Origin: Lentilactobacillus kefiri
GTDB taxonomy: Bacteria; Bacillota; Bacilli; Lactobacillales; Lactobacillaceae
Reading direction: 5' to 3'
Length of the DNA: 33,404 nt
Assembly (NCBI RefSeq): GCF_007989105.1
Contig: NZ_BJVK01000023.1
Coordinates: 1 to 33,404, forward strand
The position numbers were made by a program, and so were the translations under genes. Of this stretch, positions 9,370 to 17,499 are shown piece by piece (positions within the stretch are counted from its first letter, which is position 1; each line of letters opens with the position of its first letter). The notes beneath the pieces were generated by a model, which was given only the letters and a program-made list of their open reading frames with translations, was not told the origin of the DNA and did not search any database.

Positions 9370-10701
9370 ATGATTAACACTTATGATGAAGCACTTAACT
9401 TTATTCATGGCCGGACAAAGTTCAAGAAAATTCCAACTCTGAAGCGTATGCGCCGATTTTTAGATGAGCTGGGGGCACCGGATAAAAAGATTAACGCGAT
9501 TCACATTGCCGGCACTAATGGTAAGGGATCCACTTTGGCATTTTTGAGAAATATTTTTCAGGCTGAAGGGAAAACGGTTGGTAGTTTTACCTCACCGTTT
9601 TTAATCAAATTTAACGAGCGGATCAGTGTTAACGGTGTCGGTATTTCAGATGCCGAAATTCTTCGACTGACACAAGAACTTTACCCAACCATTGCAAAAC
9701 TGGACGCTGAACTGCCTGAAGGCGGCCCAACGGAATTTGAGATTGTAACCGCAATGATGTTTAAATACTTTTCAGAGGGGCATGCTGACATTGTCCTGAT
9801 CGAAGTTGGTTTGGGTGGCCTTTACGATTCGACGAATGTTATCATGCCAAAAGTGTCGGTCATTACCTCAATTGGCTGGGATCACATGCATATTTTGGGA
9901 GATACCCTGCCAAAGATTGCTTTTCAAAAAGCCGGTATTATTAAGAAGGGGGTTCCTGTAGTTGTTGGTGGTGTTGACCCCGATCCTTTGCAAGTGATTA
10001 TCCGACAAGCTCAAAAGATGCAGAGCCCGATTCAGATATTGGGCAAGGACTTTGACGTCAAGGATAATGGTGAAAAGAACTGGTCGCAGTATTTTGACTT
10101 TTCTTCCGGTGATTTTCATTTAGACCAAGTGCAGACGTCCTTGATTGGCGATTATCAAACGCATAACGCAGCTTTGGCGATTCAAGCATACATTGAGTAC
10201 GAAAGCCTTCATCAGCGCAAGGCAGACCCTAAAATCGTCAAAAAGGGCATTGAGTCAACTCGTTGGGCCGGCCGATTTGAAAGAGTTTCGTCAAATCCGA
10301 CAATTGTCTTGGACGGTGCCCACAACATTTCCGCTGTGAACCTAATTGTCCAGACATTGGAGAACGATTTCTCAAAGGGCCATGTTTATATCCTAATGGG
10401 GATTTTGGCTGATAAGCAGGCGGATAAGATGGTTGACAAGATTGCCACTGTCCCAAATGCATCGATCGTTCTTACCCAATTTGCGGGTCCTGGCAAACGG
10501 GCTGCGGCCAATCCTGAAAAGCTTGAACACAAACTGGAAACCCATCCGAAAAATGTTTCGGCAATTGATGATTGGCATGAAGCCATTACGGAAATCAAGC
10601 GGAAACTGACCGCCGACGATATGCTATTAATTACTGGATCGTTATATTTTATATCGGATGTTCGGAAATATTTAAAACAACCTGATCACAATTTAAAATA
10701 A
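9370..10701 (+). CDS. folC: folylpolyglutamate synthase / dihydrofolate synthase
   Basis: Mur-ligase-family enzyme adding glutamate to folates (and possibly to dihydropteroate) in the cytoplasm. The 443-residue protein carries the ATP-binding loop GTNGKGS at 48-54, the family sequence TSIGWDHMHILGDTL with KAGIIKKG after it, and DGAHN at 315-319 in the C-terminal ligase domain. Length is normal. I start at 9370 after AAGGAG; a longer frame from 9304 would translate the hairpin and is rejected. valS-folC adjacency is conserved in Firmicutes. No separate promoter is evident, so expression probably depends on read-through of the preceding hairpin. Whether it is bifunctional cannot be decided from the sequence. 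Confidence 0.93.
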   Translation: MINTYDEALNFIHGRTKFKKIPTLKRMRRFLDELGAPDKKINAIHIAGTNGKGSTLAFLRNIFQAEGKTVGSFTSPFLIKFNERISVNGVGISDAEILRLTQELYPTIAKLDAELPEGGPTEFEIVTAMMFKYFSEGHADIVLIEVGLGGLYDSTNVIMPKVSVITSIGWDHMHILGDTLPKIAFQKAGIIKKGVPVVVGGVDPDPLQVIIRQAQKMQSPIQILGKDFDVKDNGEKNWSQYFDFSSGDFHLDQVQTSLIGDYQTHNAALAIQAYIEYESLHQRKADPKIVKKGIESTRWAGRFERVSSNPTIVLDGAHNISAVNLIVQTLENDFSKGHVYILMGILADKQADKMVDKIATVPNASIVLTQFAGPGKRAAANPEKLEHKLETHPKNVSAIDDWHEAITEIKRKLTADDMLLITGSLYFISDVRKYLKQPDHNLK

Positions 10702-10751
10702 CTATTAAATCGGCTTACGTTTCACTTGATTTTATTTATTTTTGAACGCGT

Positions 10752-10762
10752 TATGATATACT
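10752..10762 (+). promoter_or_regulatory. possible -10 region for mreB
   Basis: Overlapping TATGAT (10752-10757) and TATACT (10757-10762) lie about 75 bases ahead of mreB. No good -35 is found at 16-18 bases, so this is only a candidate. Confidence 0.3.
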
Positions 10763-10838
10763 TGTTTCGTTAAACAATAATAAATAAATCTAAAAAAATC
10801 GAAAAAATAAGTTGATAGACAACGAAGGGATGGATAAC

Positions 10839-11846
10839 GTGTTTGGATTTGGGGAAAAAAACATAGGAATTGATCTTGGTACCGCCAATACGATCGTTTA
10901 CGTAGAAGGCAAAGGAATTGTTCTTCGTGAACCTTCAGTGGTTGCTAAGAGTACTAAAAGCGGTGAGGTGATTGCCGTTGGAGCCGAGGCTCGGGCCATG
11001 ATTGGCCGGACACCAGCAAGTATTCAAGCTGTACGACCAATGAAAGACGGTGTTATCGCAGATTACGATACCACTGTTGCAATGATGAAATACTTTATTC
11101 AAAAGGCACTTGGCCACTCATCTGGTAAGCCTTATGTAATGGTTTGTGTTCCAACTGGGATTACCGCTGTTGAAAAGCGGGCAGTCATCGATGCAACTCG
11201 AGTTGCCGGTGCCCGTGATGCCTATGTTATTGAAGAACCATTTGCAGCTGCCATTGGTGCCGGTCTTCCAGTGATGGATCCAACCGGTAGTATGGTTGTA
11301 GATATTGGTGGTGGGACAACTGATGTTGCCACCATCTCTTTGGGTGGAATTGTTTCCAGCCGTTCAGTTCGAATGGCCGGCGACAAGTTGAACGAATCAA
11401 TCGCCCAATATGTTCGTCAAAAGTATAACCTGTTGATTGGTGAACGGACATCCGAACAGCTGAAAATTGATATTGGCTCAGCATCTGCTGATGCCGCCAA
11501 AGAAATTAAAGCAGTTCCTGTTCGTGGCCGTGATTTGGTTACCGGTCTGCCAACAACTGTCGAAATCAGTGGTACCGATGTTAATAAAGCTATCAACGAA
11601 TCAGTGATGGCAATTATCGCAACAATTAAGGAAACGCTTGAAGAAACTTCTCCAGAAATTGCTGCCGATGTGATTGATCATGGGATTGTCTTAACTGGTG
11701 GTGGTGCTCTGCTCAGAAACATTACAGACGTCATTGCCGAAGCAACCCAAGTACCTGTTTCAATTGCTTCAGATCCACTGGATTGTGTTGCCATTGGTAC
11801 TGGAGAATCATTAAAGAGCATCAATGTTATGAAAAAGAAACAATAA
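10839..11846 (+). CDS. mreB: rod-shape-determining actin-like protein MreB
   Basis: Bacterial actin that forms membrane-associated filaments and directs lateral wall synthesis with MreC, MreD and RodZ. The product is 335 residues with the phosphate-1 motif GIDLGTANT at 10-18, the phosphate-2 region [11 protein letters not shown], and the adenosine motif [10 protein letters not shown] choose the GTG at 10839 (giving MFGFGEKN, the usual N-terminus of lactobacillar MreB) because GAAGGGA sits 8 bases upstream; an ATG at 10830 overlaps that ribosome binding site and a TTG at 10812 has none. It leads the mreBCD-minCD gene set. The family is also present as Mbl and MreBH paralogs, but mreC and mreD next door favour MreB. 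Confidence 0.93.
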   Translation: MFGFGEKNIGIDLGTANTIVYVEGKGIVLREPSVVAKSTKSGEVIAVGAEARAMIGRTPASIQAVRPMKDGVIADYDTTVAMMKYFIQKALGHSSGKPYVMVCVPTGITAVEKRAVIDATRVAGARDAYVIEEPFAAAIGAGLPVMDPTGSMVVDIGGGTTDVATISLGGIVSSRSVRMAGDKLNESIAQYVRQKYNLLIGERTSEQLKIDIGSASADAAKEIKAVPVRGRDLVTGLPTTVEISGTDVNKAINESVMAIIATIKETLEETSPEIAADVIDHGIVLTGGGALLRNITDVIAEATQVPVSIASDPLDCVAIGTGESLKSINVMKKKQ

Positions 11847-11867
11847 TCAATTAATTGTTGATTATTG
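11841..11867 (+). repeat. A/T-rich inverted repeat between mreB and mreC
   Basis: Perfect 10-bp arms CAATAATCAA (11841-11850) and TTGATTATTG (11858-11867) with a 7-base loop. The first arm contains the mreB stop codon. No T-run follows, so it is not a standard terminator; an mRNA stability or processing role is possible. Confidence 0.6.
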
Positions 11868-11887
11868 AATAACGAATGGAGGCAATT

Positions 11888-12736
11888 ATGCAAAAATTTT
11901 TCTCCAGTCGAAAGCTTGTAATTGTCGTAGTATGTTTGATCGTTAGTTTTGGGTTAATGTCACTATCTGTTGCCATTCGAGACAAACGGAACACACCACC
12001 GTTGGTACAACAATTTGGAAACGATATTGTTGGATTTGCCGACCGAATTGTAGCAGCCCCGATGAATGGTATTCATCACGGGTTTGTTTCGACTAAGAAT
12101 CTTTTGAACACTTACCAGGAAAATGCTCGGCTTAAGTCAAAAGTTGATCAACTGACCCAAACACAGGTTAAGGATCAAGTTTTAACCCGAGAGAACAAAC
12201 AACTAAAGCGTCAATTAAACGTTGGAAGTACTTTGACCGGATACGAAAAGATTAACGCGGCCGTTATTACTCGGACACCTTCAACATGGGCAAGCCAGAT
12301 TATTATCAATAAGGGTCAGGCTTCTGGAATTAAGAAGAATATGCCTGTGATTGCAGGTCCCGGATTAATAGGGACAGTTGCTGAGGTTAATAAAACCAAT
12401 AGTAAAGTTGTATTGATTTCAAATACTGCCGAGAATTCGAACCGTTTTGCGATTCAAGTTCTCGGAGACAACTCAAAAGTTGTTAACGGAATTATCACCT
12501 CATACGATTCAGCTACCAACCGAATTGTAATGGGCAATATTACATCCAAGGCCAAGCTGTCTGTTGGCAACCGAGTTACCACAAGTGGACTGGGCGGCGT
12601 GATTCCGAAGGGAATTTATGTCGGTAAAGTTTCCAAGGTTGCACAGGATGATTATGGTCTTGCCAAAAAAGTATATATTAAACCAGCTGCTAATCTGAAC
12701 GACATCGAAGTTGTTTCAGTAGCCGTTAGAGATTGA
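11888..12736 (+). CDS. mreC: rod-shape-determining protein MreC
   Basis: Single-pass membrane scaffold that links cytoplasmic MreB to extracellular wall synthases. The 282-residue protein has an N-terminal membrane segment at about residues 9-29, an external coiled coil at about 75-112 (rich in K, Q and L), then the beta-rich MreC domain with features such as NKGQASGIKKNMPVI, GPGLIGTV and TTSGLGGVIPKGIYVG. Start at 11888 is fixed by GGAGG 5 bases upstream; an ATG at 11876 precedes that site and is rejected. It follows mreB across a short hairpin-forming gap and is followed closely by mreD. Confidence 0.94.
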   Translation: MQKFFSSRKLVIVVVCLIVSFGLMSLSVAIRDKRNTPPLVQQFGNDIVGFADRIVAAPMNGIHHGFVSTKNLLNTYQENARLKSKVDQLTQTQVKDQVLTRENKQLKRQLNVGSTLTGYEKINAAVITRTPSTWASQIIINKGQASGIKKNMPVIAGPGLIGTVAEVNKTNSKVVLISNTAENSNRFAIQVLGDNSKVVNGIITSYDSATNRIVMGNITSKAKLSVGNRVTTSGLGGVIPKGIYVGKVSKVAQDDYGLAKKVYIKPAANLNDIEVVSVAVRD

Positions 12737-12752
12737 TTGGAGGGACAACTAG

Positions 12753-13277
12753 GTGAAACGAAAAGTTCCTATTGCAATATATTTTGTTATCGGTCAATTC
12801 ATTGCGTTCTTTCTTGATGGATCTCTGAGCCAAATTTTATCAGGTGTTCTGTTCAAATATCCCAATTCAATGGTTCCATATTTGACGGTTCTCTGGTTGA
12901 TCTTGGCAGCGTTCTTTGGCAACGTTAAGAAATTGCATCTCTATACTTGGGCAGCAATTATTGGGTTTATATTTGATATGTACTACACCGGTTTGTTTGG
13001 TGTTTATGTTTTTATTTTTCCGTTAGTTGTTTATTTATGTCAAATGGTATACCAAATTTTGCCACCAAACTTCATGAGTGGCTTTTTGGTGTATTTTTTA
13101 GGAATCACAGTCTTAGTTAGCCTTGGGTATATGGCCAATGCGTTTATTGGGGAAACCGATTCATCAATTGCACAGTTTTTAGTTAATACATTGGCACCTA
13201 CACTAGCACTCAATCTGGTTTTGCTGGCAATTGTTTACTTTCCGGTTGAGACACTATATAGGACTCACAGGCAATAA
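12753..13277 (+). CDS. mreD: rod-shape-determining protein MreD
   Basis: Integral membrane partner of MreC in the elongation complex. The 174-residue protein is almost entirely hydrophobic, with about five or six membrane segments (around 5-25, 38-57, 63-82, 85-105, 110-130 and 145-165). Sequence conservation of MreD is low, so the call rests on size, topology and its place directly after mreC. Translation begins at GTG 12753 with GGAGGG 8 bases ahead; the gap to mreC is 16 bases, indicating a single operon. Confidence 0.9.
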   Translation: MKRKVPIAIYFVIGQFIAFFLDGSLSQILSGVLFKYPNSMVPYLTVLWLILAAFFGNVKKLHLYTWAAIIGFIFDMYYTGLFGVYVFIFPLVVYLCQMVYQILPPNFMSGFLVYFLGITVLVSLGYMANAFIGETDSSIAQFLVNTLAPTLALNLVLLAIVYFPVETLYRTHRQ

Positions 13278-13292
13278 AAAGGAGAGTAGACA

Positions 13293-13976
13293 ATGCACGA
13301 TGCAGCCGTTTTGAAAGGCACCAAGGATGGTTATGAAATCATCTTAGACGAAAATGCCAATCGTAAAGACATTTTTGCCTCGCTTAGAAAGCTTTTGGAT
13401 AGTTTAAAGACCCAGACCGCTTCTACAAACCCACAAACAATCGCTTTTGATATTTATACCGGGATGCGATTGTGGCCGGCAGCCGATCGGTCTGAACTCG
13501 AAAAGATCTTTTCGGACTATTCATATTTCACTGTTCACAAGATAACCTCCGATGTCATCACCAAGGAAGAGTCTAAGCGAATCCTTGAGCAGTCCAGTGT
13601 CCATATCATTGATAAAGTGATTCGCAATGGCCAGGAAGAACACGTTCAAGGTGATGTCCTATTCTTAGGAACCGTTCATGAAGGTGGAAAGTTATTTGTC
13701 GGCGGCAATATCTTCGTTCTGGGGAATATCGAAGGGATTGTTCAGGCTGGAGCCCCGGATTTGGAAGATAAAATGATTATTGGGGATGTACATAATGCTC
13801 AACAGGTTCGAATTGGTGAGCAGTTTGAAATTCTGGCTGATACAAATCGGGAAATGAACAGCGGCACAGTTATTTATGTGAATGACCTGCACGTTTTGGA
13901 TTATGGAAAAGTTGAGGATCTTAAACAAATTAATCCCAAGTTTTACAATCAGATAGGAGGAGTCATCAATGGGTAA
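13293..13976 (+). CDS. minC: septum site-determining protein MinC
   Basis: Inhibitor of FtsZ ring assembly away from mid-cell, recruited to the membrane by MinD. The 227-residue protein has an N-terminal FtsZ-interacting domain (about 1-105) and a C-terminal right-handed beta-helix domain (about 115-220) with the repeated turns GDVLFLGTVHEGG, GGNIFVLGNIEG and the RIGEQFEILAD strand. AAGGAGAG precedes the ATG. It sits 15 bases after mreD and its stop overlaps the minD start by 8 bases (13969-13976), consistent with translational coupling of the two partners. Confidence 0.93.
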   Translation: MHDAAVLKGTKDGYEIILDENANRKDIFASLRKLLDSLKTQTASTNPQTIAFDIYTGMRLWPAADRSELEKIFSDYSYFTVHKITSDVITKEESKRILEQSSVHIIDKVIRNGQEEHVQGDVLFLGTVHEGGKLFVGGNIFVLGNIEGIVQAGAPDLEDKMIIGDVHNAQQVRIGEQFEILADTNREMNSGTVIYVNDLHVLDYGKVEDLKQINPKFYNQIGGVING

Positions 13977-14775
13977 GGCTTACGTTATAACATCAGGTAA
14001 AGGGGGAGTTGGTAAGACAACTTCTTCAGCTAATATCGGAACGGCATTAGCCATGATGGGCAAAAAGGTGTGTCTCTTGGATCTTGATATCGGCCTCCGG
14101 AACTTGGATGTTGTGCTGGGACTCGACAATCGGATTATGTATGACATCGTCGATGTTGCCAACGGCCGGGCTAAACTGAGCCAAGCTCTTGTTAAAGATA
14201 AGCGTTTTGATGACTTGCTTTACTTGCTTCCAGCTGCCCAAAATACCGATAAAACAGCTTTAAATGAAGATCAGGTCCGAGAAATTGTTGATGATTTAAA
14301 ACCTGACTTTGATTTTATTTTGATTGATTGCCCAGCTGGAATCGAACAAGGATTTATGAATGCGATTGCTGGTGCCGACAGTGCCATTATCGTTACAACT
14401 CCTGAAATTTCCGCTGTTCGGGATGCCGATCGGGTTGTTGGATTGCTTGAACAACATCCTCTACAGGAACAGCCACATTTGATTATCAACCGAATTCGTC
14501 AACATATGATGAAGGACGGTTCAGTTATGGATGTCGATGAAATTACCCACCATCTTGGCGTTGAATTATTAGGAATTGTCTTTGATGACGATGCAGTCAT
14601 TACAACTTCCAACAATGGTGAGCCGGTGGTTCTCCAAGCCGAGAATCCAGCTGGTCAGGGATATTGTGACATTGCCCGCAGACTAGTTGGAGAGTCAGTT
14701 CCTTTGATGGAAATTAAGGATGAAGAAAAGCTTTCATTCTGGCAAAAGATCGGTCATTGGTTCCACAAAGGATAA
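13969..14775 (+). CDS. minD: septum site-determining ATPase MinD
   Basis: ParA-type ATPase that dimerises on ATP, binds the membrane and carries MinC. The 268-residue protein has the deviant Walker A GKGGVGKTT at 10-18, the switch sequence DLDIGLRNLD, and a Walker B region LIDCPAGIE. Its last 17 residues (EEKLSFWQKIGHWFHKG) form the amphipathic membrane-targeting helix. AGGAGG precedes the ATG, which lies inside the end of minC. No terminator is seen after it: the T-box promoter -35 begins 7 bases past the stop, so operon read-through would enter that leader. No MinE or DivIVA gene is present in the window. Confidence 0.96.
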   Translation: MGKAYVITSGKGGVGKTTSSANIGTALAMMGKKVCLLDLDIGLRNLDVVLGLDNRIMYDIVDVANGRAKLSQALVKDKRFDDLLYLLPAAQNTDKTALNEDQVREIVDDLKPDFDFILIDCPAGIEQGFMNAIAGADSAIIVTTPEISAVRDADRVVGLLEQHPLQEQPHLIINRIRQHMMKDGSVMDVDEITHHLGVELLGIVFDDDAVITTSNNGEPVVLQAENPAGQGYCDIARRLVGESVPLMEIKDEEKLSFWQKIGHWFHKG

Positions 14776-14781
14776 AAGTCC

Positions 14782-14810
14782 TTGACGGGAAACCAAATTA
14801 CGATTATTAT
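14782..14810 (+). promoter_or_regulatory. promoter of the T-box-controlled ABC importer
   Basis: TTGACG (14782-14787), a 17-base spacer and TATTAT (14805-14810), a strong vegetative promoter directly after minD. Confidence 0.75.
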
Positions 14811-14817
14811 AAATTTA

Positions 14818-15105
14818 ACTTAATTAAAGATTTTAAAGACGTTGATCAGAACCGATCAGCATTTCAAATTACAGAGAGCCCATCAAGGTGGAAGTTGGGT
14901 ATTTGATTGTTGGTCGTCACATCTGTGAGTCATTTTTCTGAATGTTTAGTAGGAAAAAGCGGTAAGCACGTTATTGCTGAAGTTTAGTATTATTTGATAT
15001 TAAACCCATTGAGGCTTTTCACATGAGTGGAAGGTAAATCTGAGGTGGAACCGCGAAAAATTCGTCCTCTTAAGTCAATTATGGCTTAAGAGGATTTTTT
15101 GTTTT
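14818..15105 (+). promoter_or_regulatory. T-box riboswitch, specifier best read as CAC (histidine)
   Basis: Complete T-box leader. The T-box AGGTGGAACCGCG is at 15043-15055 and its terminator follows at 15065-15100. Stem I folds as GAC (14838-14840) with GTC (14929-14931), CAGA (14847-14850) with TCTG (14922-14925), and GATCAGCA (14854-14861) with TGTTGGTC (14908-14915). The AGAGAG and GGTGGAA distal motifs are near 14873-14892. The 3' side of the specifier loop is GT-CAC-A, so by the codon-then-A rule the specifier is CAC at 14918-14920. T-box control of histidine importers is known in lactobacilli. The loop is a base short compared with textbook examples, so the codon call is moderate; ACA or TCA are the alternatives. 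Confidence 0.85.
15065..15105 (+). terminator. first T-box terminator of the importer leader
   Basis: 10-bp perfect stem 15065-15074/15085-15094 followed by T6-G-T4. Confidence 0.88.
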
Positions 15106-15119
15106 CGTGAAATAATCCT

Positions 15120-15220
15120 AAACTTCGTAAGGCAGCAAGTGTGAACTTGTTACAAATTGAGGTGGAACCGCGAAAACCATCGTCCTCTTGAGTAAATCGA
15201 ATACTCAAGGGGATTTTTTT
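15120..15220 (+). promoter_or_regulatory. second, partial T-box module (antiterminator/terminator only)
   Basis: A second exact T-box AGGTGGAACCGCG is at 15160-15172, followed by its own terminator. Only about 60 bases separate it from the first terminator. That leaves room for a small hairpin (CAAGT/ACTTG, 15136-15140/15144-15148, resembling stem III) but not for stem I, and I find no specifier loop. It is therefore a duplicated expression module that would have to be served by the single upstream stem I, or is a relic. Confidence 0.85.
15183..15220 (+). terminator. second T-box terminator of the importer leader
   Basis: Stem TCCTCTTGAGT (15183-15193) with ACTCAAGGGGA (15203-15213), one G-U pair, then T7 (15214-15220). 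The permease ribosome binding site starts three bases later. Confidence 0.88.
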
Positions 15221-15235
15221 ATGGAGGGATGTCAA

Positions 15236-15880
15236 ATGATTCAATATATTCAAGAAATTTTACCAGCACTATTATCTGGAACCAAAATGACTTTATCAAT
15301 TTTCTTTTGGACTTTGATTTGTTCAATTCCACTGGGAGCTTTGATCGGGTTAGGACTGATTCAGAGGTTCAAGCCGTTAACCTGGCTGTTGAACTTTTAC
15401 GTATGGATCATGCGTGGAACACCATTATTACTGCAATTAATTTTCGTCTTTTATGGTTTACCAATTATTCATATTGTTTTCCAACGTTATGATGCAGCCT
15501 TGTTTGCTTTCATTTTGAATTACACCGCTTATTTCGGGGAAATCTTCAGAGGTGGATTCCAATCAGTTCCCAAAGGACAATTTGAAAGTGCAAAGGTTCT
15601 TCGACTCACTTATAGTCAAACAATTCGTAAGATTGTGATCCCACAAGTTTTCAAAATTGTGCTTCCATCAATTGGAAATGAAGTCATCAATTTGGTGAAG
15701 GATTCATCATTGGTTTACGTCATTGGATTGGGCGACTTGTTGAGAGCCGGAAATGTTGCAACTGCCAGAGATGTGACGCTGCTGCCATTGATTTTAGTTG
15801 GTATCATTTATCTCGCGTTGACGGCGGTTTGCACGATTGTGTTGAAGCTGATTGAAAAACGTGAAAATGTTTGGCGATAG
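15236..15880 (+). CDS. amino-acid ABC transporter permease (HAAT family)
   Basis: Membrane subunit of a polar-amino-acid importer. The 214-residue protein has about five membrane segments, an N-terminal GTKMTLSIFFWTLICS stretch typical of HisM/GlnP-type permeases, and the EAA-like loop FESAKVLRLTYSQTIRKIVIPQ that contacts the ATPase. The start at 15236 follows GGAGGG by 7 bases; a longer frame beginning at 15188 lies within the T-box terminator. It opens a three-gene operon with an ATPase and a lipoprotein. Substrate cannot be read from the permease itself; the leader suggests histidine. Confidence 0.92.
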   Translation: MIQYIQEILPALLSGTKMTLSIFFWTLICSIPLGALIGLGLIQRFKPLTWLLNFYVWIMRGTPLLLQLIFVFYGLPIIHIVFQRYDAALFAFILNYTAYFGEIFRGGFQSVPKGQFESAKVLRLTYSQTIRKIVIPQVFKIVLPSIGNEVINLVKDSSLVYVIGLGDLLRAGNVATARDVTLLPLILVGIIYLALTAVCTIVLKLIEKRENVWR

Positions 15881-15892
15881 GAGGGGATTAGC

Positions 15893-16528
15893 ATGCTGGA
15901 AATTAAAAATTTAACTAAACGGTTTGGCGATCGAACAATTATTGATAATCTGACAATGACGGTCAAAGATAACGAGATCATGGCAATTGTTGGTCCTTCC
16001 GGAGCCGGAAAGACAACTTTGCTTCGATGTATCACCGGCCTGGAATCAGTCAATAAAGGTGAGTTCTTCTGGAATGGCAATCAATTTGATCCAACCAATA
16101 CCACTCAAAAAGACACAATCATCGGAGTTGTTTTCCAGGATTACCAACTGTTTCCTAATTTGACAGTGCTTGGAAATATAACTCTGGCACCAACAATGGT
16201 TAAAAAAGAACCAATGGCTGACGTTAAAAAATATGCTCGTGAATTATTAAGCCGGTTGGGACTTGAAGGCAAGGAAAACTTGTATCCTTATCAGCTCTCC
16301 GGAGGCCAAAAGCAACGGGTTGCGATCGTTCGTGCATTGGCCATGCAGCCTAAGATCCTTTGTTATGATGAACCAACTTCAGCATTGGATCCAGCGTTGA
16401 GAGATGAAGTTGCCCAAATCATTTTGGATCTTAAGAAACAGGAAATGACCCAAATCGTTGTCACTCATGATATGGATTTTGCAAAGAATGTTGCCAATGA
16501 AATTCAGCAGGTTAAACAAATTCAGTAG
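15893..16528 (+). CDS. amino-acid ABC transporter ATP-binding protein (short form)
   Basis: Energises the importer on the cytoplasmic face. The 211-residue protein has Walker A GPSGAGKTT at 34-42, the Q-loop in VVFQDYQLFP, the signature LSGGQ at 135-139, Walker B ending in D159-E160 and the switch histidine in VTHDMDF. It stops about 30 residues sooner than typical 240-residue HisP/GlnQ proteins, ending EIQQVKQIQ soon after the switch histidine. All catalytic motifs are present, so I treat it as a short functional form rather than a broken gene. The next gene's ribosome binding site directly follows its stop, leaving no remnant of a longer C-terminus. Confidence 0.92.
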   Translation: MLEIKNLTKRFGDRTIIDNLTMTVKDNEIMAIVGPSGAGKTTLLRCITGLESVNKGEFFWNGNQFDPTNTTQKDTIIGVVFQDYQLFPNLTVLGNITLAPTMVKKEPMADVKKYARELLSRLGLEGKENLYPYQLSGGQKQRVAIVRALAMQPKILCYDEPTSALDPALRDEVAQIILDLKKQEMTQIVVTHDMDFAKNVANEIQQVKQIQ

Positions 16529-16538
16529 GAGGGGTAAA

Positions 16539-17402
16539 ATGTTGAAATCATTTAAAAGATTATTACTGGTTACCAGTCTCCTTCTGATTACGTTGGGCTT
16601 GTCCGGATGTGGGGTTCGATATGTTAGCCGACAAGGTTCACAAGAAAATCCGGATACTTGGTCAACTGTCTCCAAACAGAAAAAAATTGTTGTCGGCTTG
16701 GATGACAGCTTTGTTCCGATGGGATTTCAAACTAAGAGCGGTAAAATTGTTGGTTATGATGTTGATGTGGCCAAAGCGGTTTTCAAGCAATATGGGATTA
16801 AAGTTGACTTTCAGCCAATTGATTGGTCAATGAATGTGACTGAGTTGCGAAATGGAACCATTGATTTAATTTGGAATGGATTCTCAATTAATCCTCAACG
16901 GGCCAAAAAGATTACATTCAGTGAACCTTACCTGATTAATGATCAAGTTTTGGTATCCAAGAAAAACCAGCACATTAAGAGCTTCGCTGATATGAAGGGT
17001 AAGGTTGCCGGCGTGCAAAGCGGATCCGCTGGAGCCATGGACATTGATAATCAACCGAAGCTGCTCAAGGATAAGATTAAAGGTCACCAACCAATTCTGT
17101 ACGATACATTTACCGATGCGTTCATTGATTTGAACGCCAACCGAATTCAGGGATTGCTGATCGATAGTATTTATGCAGGATATTACCTCAAACACCAGCC
17201 AAATGAATCCAGTTTTACTTCGACACCAAGTGAATTTCCAAAAGAAGAATATGCCGTTGGAATGCGTAAAGGTGATACTGTTTTAAAGAAAAAGATTGAC
17301 CAGGGATTAAACCGACTTGCCAAAAACGGTGAGCTCCACAAGATTAATATGAAATGGTTTGGGACTGACCGTGGCAGTCCATTAATGAAAAATGCAAAGT
17401 AG
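16539..17402 (+). CDS. amino-acid ABC transporter substrate-binding lipoprotein
   Basis: Captures the amino acid outside the membrane and delivers it to the permease. The 287-residue protein has a lipoprotein signal peptide (MLKSFKRLLL, hydrophobic core, lipobox LSGC with the lipidated cysteine at residue 24) and an SBP_bac_3 fold, with family signatures such as FVPMGFQTKSGKIVGYDVDVAKAV, NGTIDLIWNGFS, ITFSEPYL and GVQSGSAG. The start at 16539 follows AGGAGGGG and gives a proper signal peptide; the longer frame from 16458 does not. Last gene of the importer operon, followed by a terminator. Specificity is inferred to be histidine from the leader only. Confidence 0.92.
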   Translation: MLKSFKRLLLVTSLLLITLGLSGCGVRYVSRQGSQENPDTWSTVSKQKKIVVGLDDSFVPMGFQTKSGKIVGYDVDVAKAVFKQYGIKVDFQPIDWSMNVTELRNGTIDLIWNGFSINPQRAKKITFSEPYLINDQVLVSKKNQHIKSFADMKGKVAGVQSGSAGAMDIDNQPKLLKDKIKGHQPILYDTFTDAFIDLNANRIQGLLIDSIYAGYYLKHQPNESSFTSTPSEFPKEEYAVGMRKGDTVLKKKIDQGLNRLAKNGELHKINMKWFGTDRGSPLMKNAK

Positions 17403-17415
17403 TTGACCCATACAA

Positions 17416-17442
17416 ACTTCCAATTATGATTGGGAGTTTTTT
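17416..17442 (+). terminator. terminator of the importer operon
   Basis: 9-bp stem ACTTCCAAT/ATTGGGAGT (17416-17424/17429-17437, one G-U pair) with a TATG loop and a run of T. Confidence 0.85.
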
Positions 17443-17493
17443 GTTTGTCATTAACAGGCAATTGACTTTATCGTTTAATTCTCTATTTTTCCT

Positions 17494-17499
17494 TATAAT
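17494..17499 (+). promoter_or_regulatory. -10 box of the M16 peptidase operon
   Basis: A consensus TATAAT sits about 70 bases ahead of the first peptidase gene and after the terminator. No convincing -35 lies at the proper distance; TTGACT at 17463 is too far upstream. Confidence 0.4.

Noticed and set aside
14841-14858. TGATC/GATCA inverted repeat as an operator next to the importer promoter
   Set aside because: Both arms are better explained as parts of T-box stem I, pairing with downstream sequence.
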